Part shown: positions 1 through 7,946 of the stretch, one piece after another | Layout: each line of letters starts with the position of its first letter | Position numbering within the stretch: position 1 is the stretch's first letter | Assembly (NCBI GenBank): GCA_025210455.1 | Contig: JAOARQ010000047.1 | Span: 124,001-188,000, forward strand | Direction of reading: 5' to 3' | Length of the DNA stretch: 64,000 bases | DNA from: Pelagimonas sp. | GTDB lineage: Bacteria; Pseudomonadota; Alphaproteobacteria; Rhodobacterales; Rhodobacteraceae | Position numbers and translations under genes: made by a program | Notes under the pieces: generated by a model | Seen by the model: the letters and a program-made list of their open reading frames with translations, nothing else | The model's database searches: none | Told to the model about the DNA's origin: nothing

Positions 1-193
1 CCGCCATATGCGAGGCCGTCATCAGTGGAGAGGGCGAGATGCAGTAGTTTGACAGGTGATGTTCGGCAAACCAGGCGACGTCAAAACCGGCATCATCCAC
101 CATCCGTGTCATGTTGCGCATCTGGGTAAAGACATCGGCATGGGTCGAGCCATCGACTGGTTTGGTCATCAGGTTGAACAGAGAAAATTCCAT
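1..193 (-). CDS. LLM-class flavin-dependent oxidoreductase, N-terminal part (gene runs off the left edge)
   Basis: Only the first 64 codons are in the window. The start is ATG at 193-191. The peptide begins MEFSLFNLMTKPVDGS and continues with AGFDVAWFAEHHLSNY. That is the first strand and helix plus the second-strand AEHH motif of bacterial luciferase-like monooxygenases, which use reduced FMN and oxygen to oxidise an organic substrate. The substrate cannot be inferred from this fragment. A separate flavin reductase gene lies nearby at 1374-1865 on the other strand and could supply the reduced flavin. The LysR gene ends 104 bases upstream in the same direction. The family call is firm; completeness and substrate are unknown. 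Confidence 0.85.
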   Translation of the reverse strand, partial: MEFSLFNLMTKPVDGSTHADVFTQMRNMTRMVDDAGFDVAWFAEHHLSNYCISPSPLMTASHMA

Positions 194-297
194 GATTGCA
201 GACTCCCAAGGTGCTTGCGTGGCGGTGTTGACAACAGGGTTGTGCAACTCTGGCCAATCTGCAAATGGCGAATCCTAGGTCATTGCAAAAGAAATTC

Positions 298-1290
298 TTA
301 TGCAGGCTGCTTTTCTGCCCTGAGCCAATTCAGAAATGCCTGAACGCGCGGCTGATCAAGACGGCTGTGCGGGCATAAAAAATGATAGGAAAATGGCCCG
401 TCTACCGGGGTAAAGGGCAGGGGTATCAGCGCGCCGCTATCCAGAAAATGCTGAGCAACAACATCGCGCACCACCCCGATCCCACCGCCGAAAGTGATCG
501 CGTTCAGCGTCGCACTGGTATCTCCAAAATAGGCACCGTGTTCGAACTGCTCGGGGTCGCCGCCATTTTGCGCGATCACCGCCCGCCATTCGCTGTGGTT
601 GGTATCATGGAAAAACCGACACCCGAGCAGATCTTCGATCTTCTGCACTCCGGCAAGCTGATCCTTGAGCTGCGCAGACGCAACAAGCATATGGCGTTCA
701 CCAAACAGGCGTTCTTCGTAGACATTGAGTGTTCCGCCCGGACCCCAGCGAATGGCAACATCTGCCTCTTCCTGGCCGAACCCGGTGCAGGCAACCGTTG
801 ATAAGGTGATCAGATCAATGAGCGGATGTTGATCGAAGAACCTTGAGGCGCGTGTTGCAAACCACGTAGATGCGAATGAGGGCAGCAGGCTGACGGTCAG
901 CATGGTGCGCCCTTCGTCGGGTGCTAGTTCCTGTACGCTTTCACCAAGCGTGTCCAGCATCGCGCCGACGGCTTCGGCGAATTGTTCGCCTTGTTCTGTA
1001 AGGTCAATCTGGTTGTTGCTTCTGCGAAACAGGCTGACGCCCAGCCTGTGCTCCAGAAGCTTTACCTGCTGGCTGACCGCGGGTTGGGTCAGATTCAATT
1101 CAGAGGCCGCCAAGGTGAAACTTTTAAGGCGTGCTGCCGCTTCAAACGCAATCAGCGTTTGCAGTGGCGGCAACCCCCGGCGCATTCGGTTGCTGTCAAA
1201 TCCTACAGGTTCCAGCCGGGATAAAGCGCCCGGGTTCAATTGTTCCAGTCGTGTCTTCAAAGCGCGTCGCATAGCAGGCTGCATAAGCAT
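298..1290 (-). CDS. LysR-family transcriptional regulator (GcvA-like)
   Basis: This is a DNA-binding activator or repressor with an N-terminal winged helix-turn-helix and a C-terminal periplasmic-binding-like effector domain. The helix-turn-helix core reads LKSFTLAASELNLTQPAVSQ, and the segment before it (RGLPPLQTLIAFEAAAR) matches the GcvA-type subgroup. The start is uncertain. ATG at 1290 gives 330 residues; ATG at 1185 (beginning MRRGLPPLQ) gives 295 residues and fits the usual LysR length better. The gene is divergent from the flavin reductase at 1374 and sits upstream of the luciferase-like gene, so both are the natural candidates for its regulation. No operator was recognised between 1290 and 1374. 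Confidence 0.9.
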   Translation of the reverse strand: MLMQPAMRRALKTRLEQLNPGALSRLEPVGFDSNRMRRGLPPLQTLIAFEAAARLKSFTLAASELNLTQPAVSQQVKLLEHRLGVSLFRRSNNQIDLTEQGEQFAEAVGAMLDTLGESVQELAPDEGRTMLTVSLLPSFASTWFATRASRFFDQHPLIDLITLSTVACTGFGQEEADVAIRWGPGGTLNVYEERLFGERHMLVASAQLKDQLAGVQKIEDLLGCRFFHDTNHSEWRAVIAQNGGDPEQFEHGAYFGDTSATLNAITFGGGIGVVRDVVAQHFLDSGALIPLPFTPVDGPFSYHFLCPHSRLDQPRVQAFLNWLRAEKQPA

Positions 1291-1373
1291 AGCTTGGCCT
1301 AACAGCAAGAAATTCGTTCTTGTGGCGAAACATAGCTTTTGCAACCTCTGATGCACCCAGATCGGAGCACTCA

Positions 1374-1865
1374 ATGCTTAATCCCGAAGATTTCATTTCA
1401 GCCATGCGCAAGGCGCCCACGCCTGTTTCGATTGTCACCACCAGCGGCGAGCATGGCCCGCATGGTGCAACTGTCAGCGCGGTCTGTTCCCTGACTGCGG
1501 CCCCGCCAGCGGTGCTGGTCTGCATCAACAAGCAAAGCCGCATTTTGGGGATGATCGAGGAACATGGTGTCTATTGCGTCAACTATATCGCGCAGCACCA
1601 TAGCAAGCTGGCCTTAGCCTTTTCCGGGGCTGCTGATTATGCAGAACTGCGCAATTTCGACACTGATGATTGGGCGCGTGACCAGCAGACAAACCTGCCC
1701 ATTCTGTTCGGGGCAGCAGCAGTTTTCACCTGCCTGCACATCCAGACGGTTTCCTTCGGCACGCATCGTATTCTGATTGGCAAGGTCGAAGGTGTCGAAA
1801 GCTCGGACGCCAAGCCGCTTACGTATTGGGATGGCAACTTTCGACCGCTGGCGGATCCAGAATAG
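1374..1865 (+). CDS. Flavin reductase (FMN-binding, HpaC/RutF type)
   Basis: A 163-residue protein of the flavin reductase-like split-barrel family. It reduces FMN or FAD with NAD(P)H and passes the reduced flavin to a partner monooxygenase. The typical features are the opening FISAMRKAPTPVSIVTT, the flavin-contacting stretch around GATVSAVCSLTAAPPAVLVC, and the terminal GTHRILIGKVEGV segment. The start ATG at 1374 is preceded by GGAG at 1364-1367. A longer reading from 1320 would overlap the divergent regulator region and has no such site. Its likely partner is the luciferase-like monooxygenase at 1-193, although the two genes are on opposite strands. Confidence 0.9.
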   Translation: MLNPEDFISAMRKAPTPVSIVTTSGEHGPHGATVSAVCSLTAAPPAVLVCINKQSRILGMIEEHGVYCVNYIAQHHSKLALAFSGAADYAELRNFDTDDWARDQQTNLPILFGAAAVFTCLHIQTVSFGTHRILIGKVEGVESSDAKPLTYWDGNFRPLADPE

Positions 1866-2550
1866 GTCTGCTTGTTACTGCAAACCCCCTTTGTTCCTGT
1901 ATCGGCTTTCCACCAGTCCCATCCCGGGCGGCGGGATCGCAAGGTACTGTCGTCGTTTCAGGTTCTTCCGGCCATGCGCCGCAGGGTGTTGTCCTTGTCA
2001 ATGATGTGATGCTTGATTGCGCCGATAGCAGCCCCATGAGTACGACTGTCTGGCTTTTCCCTAACTCTGGATCAAAGCTCACATGCGCCGCCAGCAGTCC
2101 CACGAAGAAGATCGATGAGCGCTGAGCCCAGTTACGGGCTTGGCTCTTGGTGACGTTGCGCCGGCGCTTGCGGGTTGCTGCGTCTGCGAAGAAACGGCGA
2201 ATTCCCATTGCTTTGTCTCCTGCTGGTGTTTTCGCAGGGCCGTTACGCACTGCGCCAGTCGCTGCACGGTGCAGTACTTTCGCAATGTCATTGTGCGGCT
2301 CATCGTTTCGCCGCCTTCATGGCTTCATCAACAGGTGCGGTTTCGGTTTGCGCTTTTTCAGAGCACGGAGCACGCGCTCCATTGAACTCTTCACGTTCAG
2401 AGCGCCACCATATCTTGGACGTTTGTTGCGGCGTTTGCCTGTTGCAACATTTCATCCATGACTCTGGTCAGGTTTGCAATCGTTTTTTCCATGTTGTCGC
2501 CTTTCAGTTGAAAAAGGCGTATAGTGTTGATTATGTAATTAACGGCGATG
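1866..2550. other. Gap of 685 bases without a supported gene; possibly decayed coding DNA
   Basis: No open frame here looks like a maintained gene. On the minus strand several short frames read one after another and look coding in composition: a 31-codon ORF at 2397-2492 with an AAAGGCG site before its ATG, then frames rich in Lys and Arg around 2150-2400, then a hydrophobic stretch near 2050-2110. They shift frame between pieces, which suggests a decayed gene or genes of mobile origin. I do not recognise the family. The 3' end of the catabolic operon lies just to the right at 2551; I see no convincing terminator for it. Confidence 0.35.
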
Positions 2551-2913
2551 CTAAAATGCGCCTAGAACGTCTTTGGCTTTGACCAGACTGCGGCCTTCGC
2601 AGATTACGGTGCCATCTGGCGCTGTGCAGCTGGCCCAGAGATACACCAGATGTTTATCAGCGCGCAAGCGGGTGATTTCGACCTGTGCGGTCAGGTCGGT
2701 GTCCAGCGGTGCGGCTGTGCGAAACGCCAGATCCTGTTTAAGATAGTTCGTTCCCGATCCGGGGAGTTTGACCCCCAGAAGATAGGAAAACAGCGCCGCG
2801 ATCAGAGGTTCGGGCACGGTATTCCCGACGGAACCGCAAAGCTCTTTGTAGGCATCCAGATCCTGAGCGGTGTAGCTGCGTGTGATTTGCGCGCTTTGTC
2901 CAACTGTCAGCAT
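2551..2913 (-). CDS. MaoC-like hot-dog protein lacking the hydratase motif (probable partner subunit)
   Basis: A 120-residue hot-dog-fold protein, last gene of the catabolic operon. It has the look of a degenerate MaoC/FAS1-type dehydratase half (VPEPLIAALFSYLLG, then GTNYLKQDLAFRTAAPL) but lacks the Asp-x-Asn-x-x-His hydratase signature. The upstream neighbour at 2907-3263 keeps that motif. A pair of one catalytic and one non-catalytic hot-dog protein is a known arrangement for heteromeric enoyl-CoA hydratases, so the two probably act together on an acyl-CoA intermediate. The start ATG at 2913 overlaps the preceding stop by 7 bases; an upstream start at 2940 would lie deep inside the neighbour. 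Confidence 0.75.
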   Translation of the reverse strand: MLTVGQSAQITRSYTAQDLDAYKELCGSVGNTVPEPLIAALFSYLLGVKLPGSGTNYLKQDLAFRTAAPLDTDLTAQVEITRLRADKHLVYLWASCTAPDGTVICEGRSLVKAKDVLGAF

Positions 2914-3263
2914 GTGATTTCCGCCTCTCCGATCAGGCATTCAGCGCCATCCGCGACGCGGGTGACGCGCATATTCAGATGGCCGGGGGAATCTTCTGTG
3001 ATGGTCAGTGTCAGAGGTTCGCCCGTGTAGGCGGGATTGGGGAACATCATGCTTTGGCTGACCTGTGTGATATCGGGGTTATGCTGTTTCAGCAGGCCCC
3101 AGAGCTTGGAATAGATCAGCATACCGTGGCTGACGGTGCGGCCAAAGCTGGTTTTGGCGCAAAAGTCCGGATCCACATGGATGGCGTTGTCATCGCCTGA
3201 TACCTTTGCGAAGGCATCAAATTCATTCTGCGTCGGTGTCCAGGTTGCGGTTAGGTTAAGCAT
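2907..3263 (-). CDS. MaoC-family (R)-specific enoyl-CoA hydratase/dehydratase
   Basis: A 118-residue single hot-dog protein. The catalytic signature of the hydratase-2 family is visible as FAKVSGDDNAIHVD near residues 20-33, followed by FGRTVSHGML, so Asp and His are in place. The expected reaction is reversible hydration of a trans-enoyl-CoA. The start is ATG at 3263, overlapping the end of the acyl-CoA ligase gene by 8 bases, and the next gene overlaps this one by 7. Such tight packing implies translational coupling. It acts in the cytoplasm in the pathway fed by the neighbouring ligase. The exact substrate is unknown. Confidence 0.85.
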   Translation of the reverse strand: MLNLTATWTPTQNEFDAFAKVSGDDNAIHVDPDFCAKTSFGRTVSHGMLIYSKLWGLLKQHNPDITQVSQSMMFPNPAYTGEPLTLTITEDSPGHLNMRVTRVADGAECLIGEAEITC

Positions 3264-4746
3264 TGTCAAACACCTCGCGCAGGTCAGGTTTGCGGATCTT
3301 TCCAGCGGCTGTACGGGGAAAATCATCAATGATCCGAATATGTGCTGGCACCTTGTAGGCGGCCAGCCTTTCGCGGCACCACGGGCGCAGGTCTTCGGGA
3401 TTTATCCTGGCCTCGGGGCGCAGCATTATGAAGGCCGCGCCAACTTCGCCCCATTTTTTGTCTGGCACGCCGATCACGGCGCTTTCCAGAATGGCCGGGT
3501 GGCTGTTCAGGCAGCGTTCGACTTCGGCTGGATAGACGTTTTCCCCGCCTGAAATGTACATGTCCTTGATGCGATCAACGATATAGTAGTAGCCATCCGC
3601 ATCGCGGCGCGCGACATCGCCCGAGGCCAGCCAGCCATCTGCCGTAAAGCTGTTCGCGGTGGCCTGATCGTTCTGGAAATAGCCGGGCGTGATGCCCGGG
3701 CCGCGCAGTTGTAACTCGCCCGAACCCTCGGTGCCATCGGTGACGCCCTCCAGCCGGACTTCGACCAGAGATTGCGGTTTGCCAACAGAGCCGATCTTTG
3801 CCTCGGCCTGCGCCGGATCCATCAAAAAGACGGTGGGCCCGGTTTCGGTCATGCCCATGCCGTTCAGCACATGGGCCCCTTTTTCAGCAAAGACCCGGAT
3901 CAAGGGTTCGGGCAGCGGCGCACCCCCGCAGCCGCATTTGATGGCGTGCCAGTCGATGGTGTCGATATCAGGCCGCAGGGACAGGGCCTGATAGATCGCG
4001 GGCACCCCGAAGAATTGGTTGATCCGACCTGATCCCAGCAGATCACAGACCACATCCGGTTCAAATTTGGGCAGAATGATCGAGGTGCCACCACTTAGGA
4101 AAACCGGCAGGGTGTACAGATTGATACCTGCGGTGTGAAACAGTGGTAAAAAGCAGACAGCGCGATCTGTGGACGCGATATCAATGGCCTGGCCAATATT
4201 GATACAGTTGGCCCAGGCCATGCGCGCGGTCTGGATCACGGCCTTGGGCAGGCCGGTGGTGCCCGAGGTAAACAGCAGATACCAGGGCCGCGTGGCGGGC
4301 ACGGCATTGGTGATCTTTGGCCCACCTTTTGCGATCCAGCCCGTAAGATCCTTTTGGAGGGACATCAGAGGCGCCTGGATTGTTTCAGACACCTGCCGCG
4401 CGATATCGAAAAAACTGGCATCAGACAGGATCAGCTGTACCCCAACCTGCGCGACGGTTTCCGATAGTTCCGGCGCAGGCTGACGCCAGTTCAGCGGGCA
4501 CAGGATCACACCAGTCTTTTGGCAGGCAAAGAGAGTGATAAAGAACTCAGCGCAGTTCTGACACAGGATGGCAAGGCGGTCGCCTTCTGACAGGCCCTGC
4601 GCAACCAAACCGGCGGCAACAGCATCGGCGGCGTCATTGATCTGGGCAAAGCTCCAGTCGCGGTCAGAGGCGCTGTCGTTAAAGGCCAGCCTATCGGGCG
4701 AAAGATCCGCCCGTTTGGCGGCCATATCCGGGATCATGTCAAACAT
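3256..4746 (-). CDS. AMP-forming acyl-CoA synthetase (class I adenylate-forming ligase)
   Basis: A 496-residue ATP-dependent ligase that activates a carboxylic acid through an acyl-adenylate and transfers it to CoA. All core motifs are present: the phosphate-binding loop YLLFTSGTTGLPKAV, the GMTETGP motif, the hinge DRIKDMYISGGENVYPAEVE, and the C-terminal catalytic lysine in PRTAAGKIRKPDLRE. Its length is normal for the family. It lies between the crotonase-like gene (4 bases upstream) and the MaoC pair. It probably catalyses the entry step for the acid brought in by the Liv-type transporter of the same operon. Sequence alone does not separate a fatty, aromatic or alicyclic acid substrate. 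Confidence 0.93.
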   Translation of the reverse strand: MFDMIPDMAAKRADLSPDRLAFNDSASDRDWSFAQINDAADAVAAGLVAQGLSEGDRLAILCQNCAEFFITLFACQKTGVILCPLNWRQPAPELSETVAQVGVQLILSDASFFDIARQVSETIQAPLMSLQKDLTGWIAKGGPKITNAVPATRPWYLLFTSGTTGLPKAVIQTARMAWANCINIGQAIDIASTDRAVCFLPLFHTAGINLYTLPVFLSGGTSIILPKFEPDVVCDLLGSGRINQFFGVPAIYQALSLRPDIDTIDWHAIKCGCGGAPLPEPLIRVFAEKGAHVLNGMGMTETGPTVFLMDPAQAEAKIGSVGKPQSLVEVRLEGVTDGTEGSGELQLRGPGITPGYFQNDQATANSFTADGWLASGDVARRDADGYYYIVDRIKDMYISGGENVYPAEVERCLNSHPAILESAVIGVPDKKWGEVGAAFIMLRPEARINPEDLRPWCRERLAAYKVPAHIRIIDDFPRTAAGKIRKPDLREVFDNA

Positions 4747-4750
4747 CGAA

Positions 4751-5518
4751 TTATCCGGTTGCTTGTAAGAAATGGGTCATTCGGGCGCGGGTTTCGTCCC
4801 GATCAATCAAATTGAGGAAGGCCTGGGTTTCCGCATCCAGTGCTTTGGAAACTGCGGCTTTGCGGCTGTCGTTCCAGATCATGGATTTGGTGGCCAGTGC
4901 GCTGCCGGTTTCTACTGCGCCCAGCAATGCGAGCGCAGCGTCACGTGGGTCTTCGGTGATGGATTGCACCAGCCCAAGCCGCAGCAGATCCTCGGCATCA
5001 AAGCGGTGATTGGCCAGCAGCCAGCCCTGCGCTGCCCCTGCCCCGATCAGTTCTGGCAGTGTCGCTGTCCAGCCGCCATCAGGCGCATAGCCCATGACAC
5101 CATAGTAAGGCTGCACAAAGGCATTGTGTGAGGCCGCCACCAGATCTGAGGCAAAGATCAACCCGGCTGACCCACCCGTGGCCGCGCCTTGCAGCGCTGC
5201 GGCGGTCAGAACCGGCAGTTCAATCATCCGCATCACCAGCTCTTGCAAGACAGGCACAACCTGAGTGGCATAGCGCTGGACATCGCCACGCTCAGAGGCC
5301 TCATGGAACCGCCCCACATCCCCGCCAGAGGAAAAATTGCGCCCACCTGTCAACAGGGCTTTTTTGATCCCTGACCGCTCCAAAGCATCAAAGGCGCGGT
5401 GCAGATCTGACAGAAAGTCAGGCTCCAGCGCATTGGCGCGGGGGGCCTGCATTTGGATGCAAAAACAGGGATCACCCCCGGGCAGATCAATGGTGTTCAG
5501 CGCAATCTTGTCGCTCAT
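4751..5518 (-). CDS. Enoyl-CoA hydratase/isomerase family (crotonase) protein
   Basis: A 255-residue crotonase-fold enzyme acting on acyl-CoA. The two oxyanion-hole segments are visible as GGRNFSSGGDVGRF and AALQGAATGGSAGL. The glutamate pair of classical crotonase is not obvious. The second catalytic position instead reads GYAPDGGWTATLP, with an Asp as in PaaG-type isomerases. That favours an isomerase or another crotonase reaction over simple hydration, and leaves hydration to the MaoC pair. Its ATG overlaps the TetR stop as ATGA. Confident for family, weak for reaction. Confidence 0.88.
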   Translation of the reverse strand: MSDKIALNTIDLPGGDPCFCIQMQAPRANALEPDFLSDLHRAFDALERSGIKKALLTGGRNFSSGGDVGRFHEASERGDVQRYATQVVPVLQELVMRMIELPVLTAAALQGAATGGSAGLIFASDLVAASHNAFVQPYYGVMGYAPDGGWTATLPELIGAGAAQGWLLANHRFDAEDLLRLGLVQSITEDPRDAALALLGAVETGSALATKSMIWNDSRKAAVSKALDAETQAFLNLIDRDETRARMTHFLQATG

Positions 5519-6111
5519 GGTGCCAACCCTTTGCAGATAAAATCATGGGCTTCCCGGACGACACGTTCGATATCGGCCTCTTCTTCCCAAAGGACAAAGC
5601 GCTCACCCAGCGTTTTGGCGATCCCCATCAGCGCCCAGGCGCGGACTTCGGCGTCTCCTTCGGAAATTTCACCGCGGTCAGCCGCCTGTTGCAGCTGATC
5701 TGCATAGGCGCGGCCAAATTCGGTGTAATAGTCGCGGTAGGCTTCGGGATCGACAAAACGTGCCTCTTCGACGATGCGATACTGCATGGGGCGGTCGCGC
5801 ACGACGATCAGATAGGCCTCAAGCCCGGCGCGCTCGGCTTCAAGGCGGTTGGTGGCATCTGCAATCCGTGCAGCCGCCTGTGACCTGGTGGCCTGCCCCA
5901 TGTCCTGTACCAATTCGCGAAAGACTTCGTCTTTGCCAGAAAAATAGATGTAGAACGTGCCAAGTGCCGTGTCTGCCGCGCGGGTGATGTCGGCGATTGA
6001 GGCGGCGGTAAAGCCCTTTTCACCAATCACCTGCTCGGCCGCCGCCATGATTTTGGCGCGGCGCTCCATGCCCCGTTTGGTCTTTGGTTTTGCTGTGGTC
6101 GTGATGGTCAT
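5515..6111 (-). CDS. TetR-family transcriptional repressor
   Basis: A 198-residue regulator. The N-terminal helix-turn-helix begins near residue 15 and reads IMAAAEQVIGEKGFTAASIA followed by DTALGTFYIYFSGKDEVFRE, typical of TetR. The helical C-terminal domain would bind the inducer, probably a pathway acyl-CoA or the free acid. ATG at 6111 shares one base with the hydrolase stop, and the gene's own stop overlaps the crotonase start, so it is embedded in the operon and autoregulated if it binds the operon promoter. A perfect inverted repeat at 11731-11750 in that promoter is the obvious operator candidate. Confidence 0.92.
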   Translation of the reverse strand: MTITTTAKPKTKRGMERRAKIMAAAEQVIGEKGFTAASIADITRAADTALGTFYIYFSGKDEVFRELVQDMGQATRSQAAARIADATNRLEAERAGLEAYLIVVRDRPMQYRIVEEARFVDPEAYRDYYTEFGRAYADQLQQAADRGEISEGDAEVRAWALMGIAKTLGERFVLWEEEADIERVVREAHDFICKGLAP

Positions 6112-6890
6112 CAGGTCTTTGCTTGCTGTGGGTCTGGGGTGGCCAGATGGCTGTCTGTGATGAACTGCTTTATCGCGGCGCAAAAGGCATCTGGTTCTTC
6201 AAGATGCGGAGAATGCCCCGAGTGTTCGAAGCTGGCAACCTGCACCTGTTGAGCCTGCGCGGCGATCCAATCGGCCACCTTGCGACTGTACAACCGGCTT
6301 TGCGCACCACAGCAGACGAGATAGGGCAGATCAATCTGCGCAATGGTTGCACGGGCATCCATCGCCGCCAGATCATCCCAGAGCCTGCGCAAAACGGCGG
6401 GGTCCTGGCCCTGCAGCAGCTGTTTTACGTGATCGCGGCTCAGGATTGGATCACTGTCTTTTGCATACATATTGCGCGAGATGCTTGCCGCCATCTGCGG
6501 CCAGTTGGGAATGATCTTTTCAGAGGTGGCCAGAATGGCCTCAGCGCTTTGCCCAATCAGGCCCAGATCCCAGGTATGATCTGGCAGCATGCGCGGGCTC
6601 ATGTCGATTGTGACCAAACCACGGATCGCAGCGGTGCCCTGCTGTGCGATATACCGCCAGGCTGTGGCGGCCCCCATGGACCAGCCCACCAGAATGGGCC
6701 GATCCAGCCGGTTGACCCAATCACGGGTCAGCGCGGCGCAGGCATCCAAAGAGGGCTGTGTTTTGTTTGCGCCGTGGCCTGGCAGATCAGGCGCATGGCA
6801 GTCAAACCCCGGCCCCAGGCGGGCGGCGATATCGTCAAATGCCGCGCCGGTCATGGTCCAGCCATGCAGAAATAGGATTGGTATCGTCAA
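6111..6890 (-). CDS. Alpha/beta-fold hydrolase, TTG start
   Basis: A 259-residue esterase or thioesterase-like hydrolase. The strand-loop ILFLHGW carries the oxyanion region, GWSMGAATAW holds the nucleophile Ser in a G-x-S-x-G elbow, and HSGHSPHLEEPDAF holds the catalytic His. Where the acid residue is usual the sequence reads GAQSRLYS, so the acid must come from elsewhere or the site is atypical. I chose TTG at 6890 because it overlaps the permease stop as TTGA, lies just before the conserved TIPILFLHGW start, and has GGGAAGGG upstream. An ATG at 6971 would add about 27 residues unrelated to the fold. Confidence 0.88.
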   Translation of the reverse strand: MTIPILFLHGWTMTGAAFDDIAARLGPGFDCHAPDLPGHGANKTQPSLDACAALTRDWVNRLDRPILVGWSMGAATAWRYIAQQGTAAIRGLVTIDMSPRMLPDHTWDLGLIGQSAEAILATSEKIIPNWPQMAASISRNMYAKDSDPILSRDHVKQLLQGQDPAVLRRLWDDLAAMDARATIAQIDLPYLVCCGAQSRLYSRKVADWIAAQAQQVQVASFEHSGHSPHLEEPDAFCAAIKQFITDSHLATPDPQQAKT

Positions 6891-7945
6891 GAGCTGCGCC
6901 CTTCCCGCAGGCGGCCTACGATCCCGGTGGGGAAGAAATAGACGCTGAGGATGAAGAGAATGCCCAGCCACATCAACCAGCGATCCGGATCCAGCAGATC
7001 AGGGATCAGCGGCAGACCGGCGGTGGCTTCTGAGGCGCTGCCCATCAGGTTTTGCAGATAGGTCTGCGCCAGAATGAACAGGGTTGCGCCAATCGCCGCG
7101 CCATACATGGTGCCCATGCCGCCGATGACCACCATCAGCAGAATGTCCAGCATGATTTCAAAGCTGAGTGTGGTGTCCGGCCCCACATAGCGCAGCCAGA
7201 TTGCAAATAGGCTGCCGGCCAGTGCTGCGGTCGCGGCAGAGAGGCAGGTAGCAACAGTGCGATACCAGACCACGCGATAGCCAATGGCTTCGGCGCGGAA
7301 ATCGTTTTCGCGGATCGCCTGCAACACGCGCCCAAAGGGGGAATTCACCATGCGCAGCAACAGCAGGAACAGCGCAAGCGAAGCAAAGAACACCAGATAA
7401 TAGTTCAGGATCTTGCCGCTGATCTTCGTGCCCAGAAACTCACCCATGCGATTGGCCGAGGTCAGCACCCGCGGAATTTTATAGGTCAGCCCGTCTTCGC
7501 CGCCAGTGATGGCAGAAAACTGCGAGACCAGCACCGCCACAGCCGAGGCCACCGCCAGCGTGATCATGGCGAAAAAGATTGCCCGCACACGCAGGCTGAA
7601 CAGGCCGATCACCAGCGCCAGCGCCACAGCGGCCATCGCGCCTGATACCGTGCCAACCAGCAGCGCATCAAAACCACGCCCCATATGGGTCGAGGCAAGC
7701 GCCACACCATAGGCGCCCAGCCCGAAGAACATGGTATGGGCAAAGCTGACGATGCCGCCATAACCCAGCAACAGATCATAGCTGGCAGCCAGCAGGATAA
7801 AGATGCAGATCCGTGCGGCTGTATCCAGCGGGCGGACCCCGTCAAAGATGAACGGCGCGCCCGCGAGGCAGATCAGGATCACCAGCAGCAGAACCGTCAG
7901 GATCAATGAACGGGGTTTATCCCCGGAAAGAAGTGTGACGATCAT
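6887..7945 (-). CDS. Branched-chain amino acid-type ABC transporter permease (LivM family)
   Basis: A 352-residue inner-membrane permease with roughly ten hydrophobic segments. The family core is recognisable in RICIFILLAASYDLLLGYGG, FGLGAYG and the conserved region SPFGRVLQAIRENDFRAEAIG. With LivH it forms the channel of a HAAT-type importer. In this operon the passenger is more likely a carboxylic acid than an amino acid, because ligase and beta-oxidation-like enzymes follow. ATG at 7945 comes one base after the LivH stop. Confidence 0.92.
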   Translation of the reverse strand: MIVTLLSGDKPRSLILTVLLLVILICLAGAPFIFDGVRPLDTAARICIFILLAASYDLLLGYGGIVSFAHTMFFGLGAYGVALASTHMGRGFDALLVGTVSGAMAAVALALVIGLFSLRVRAIFFAMITLAVASAVAVLVSQFSAITGGEDGLTYKIPRVLTSANRMGEFLGTKISGKILNYYLVFFASLALFLLLLRMVNSPFGRVLQAIRENDFRAEAIGYRVVWYRTVATCLSAATAALAGSLFAIWLRYVGPDTTLSFEIMLDILLMVVIGGMGTMYGAAIGATLFILAQTYLQNLMGSASEATAGLPLIPDLLDPDRWLMWLGILFILSVYFFPTGIVGRLREGRSS

Positions 7946-7946
7946 C

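Noticed and set aside
2500-2550. Possible terminator after the MaoC genes (AGGCG ... CGCCTTTTT)
   Set aside because: The intervening loop is about 40 bases and the stem only 5 bp, too weak to call.
6891-6971. N-terminal extension of the alpha/beta hydrolase to ATG 6971
   Set aside because: The extra residues overlap the permease coding end, show no fold match, and the TTG at 6890 with its own ribosome site explains the gene better.
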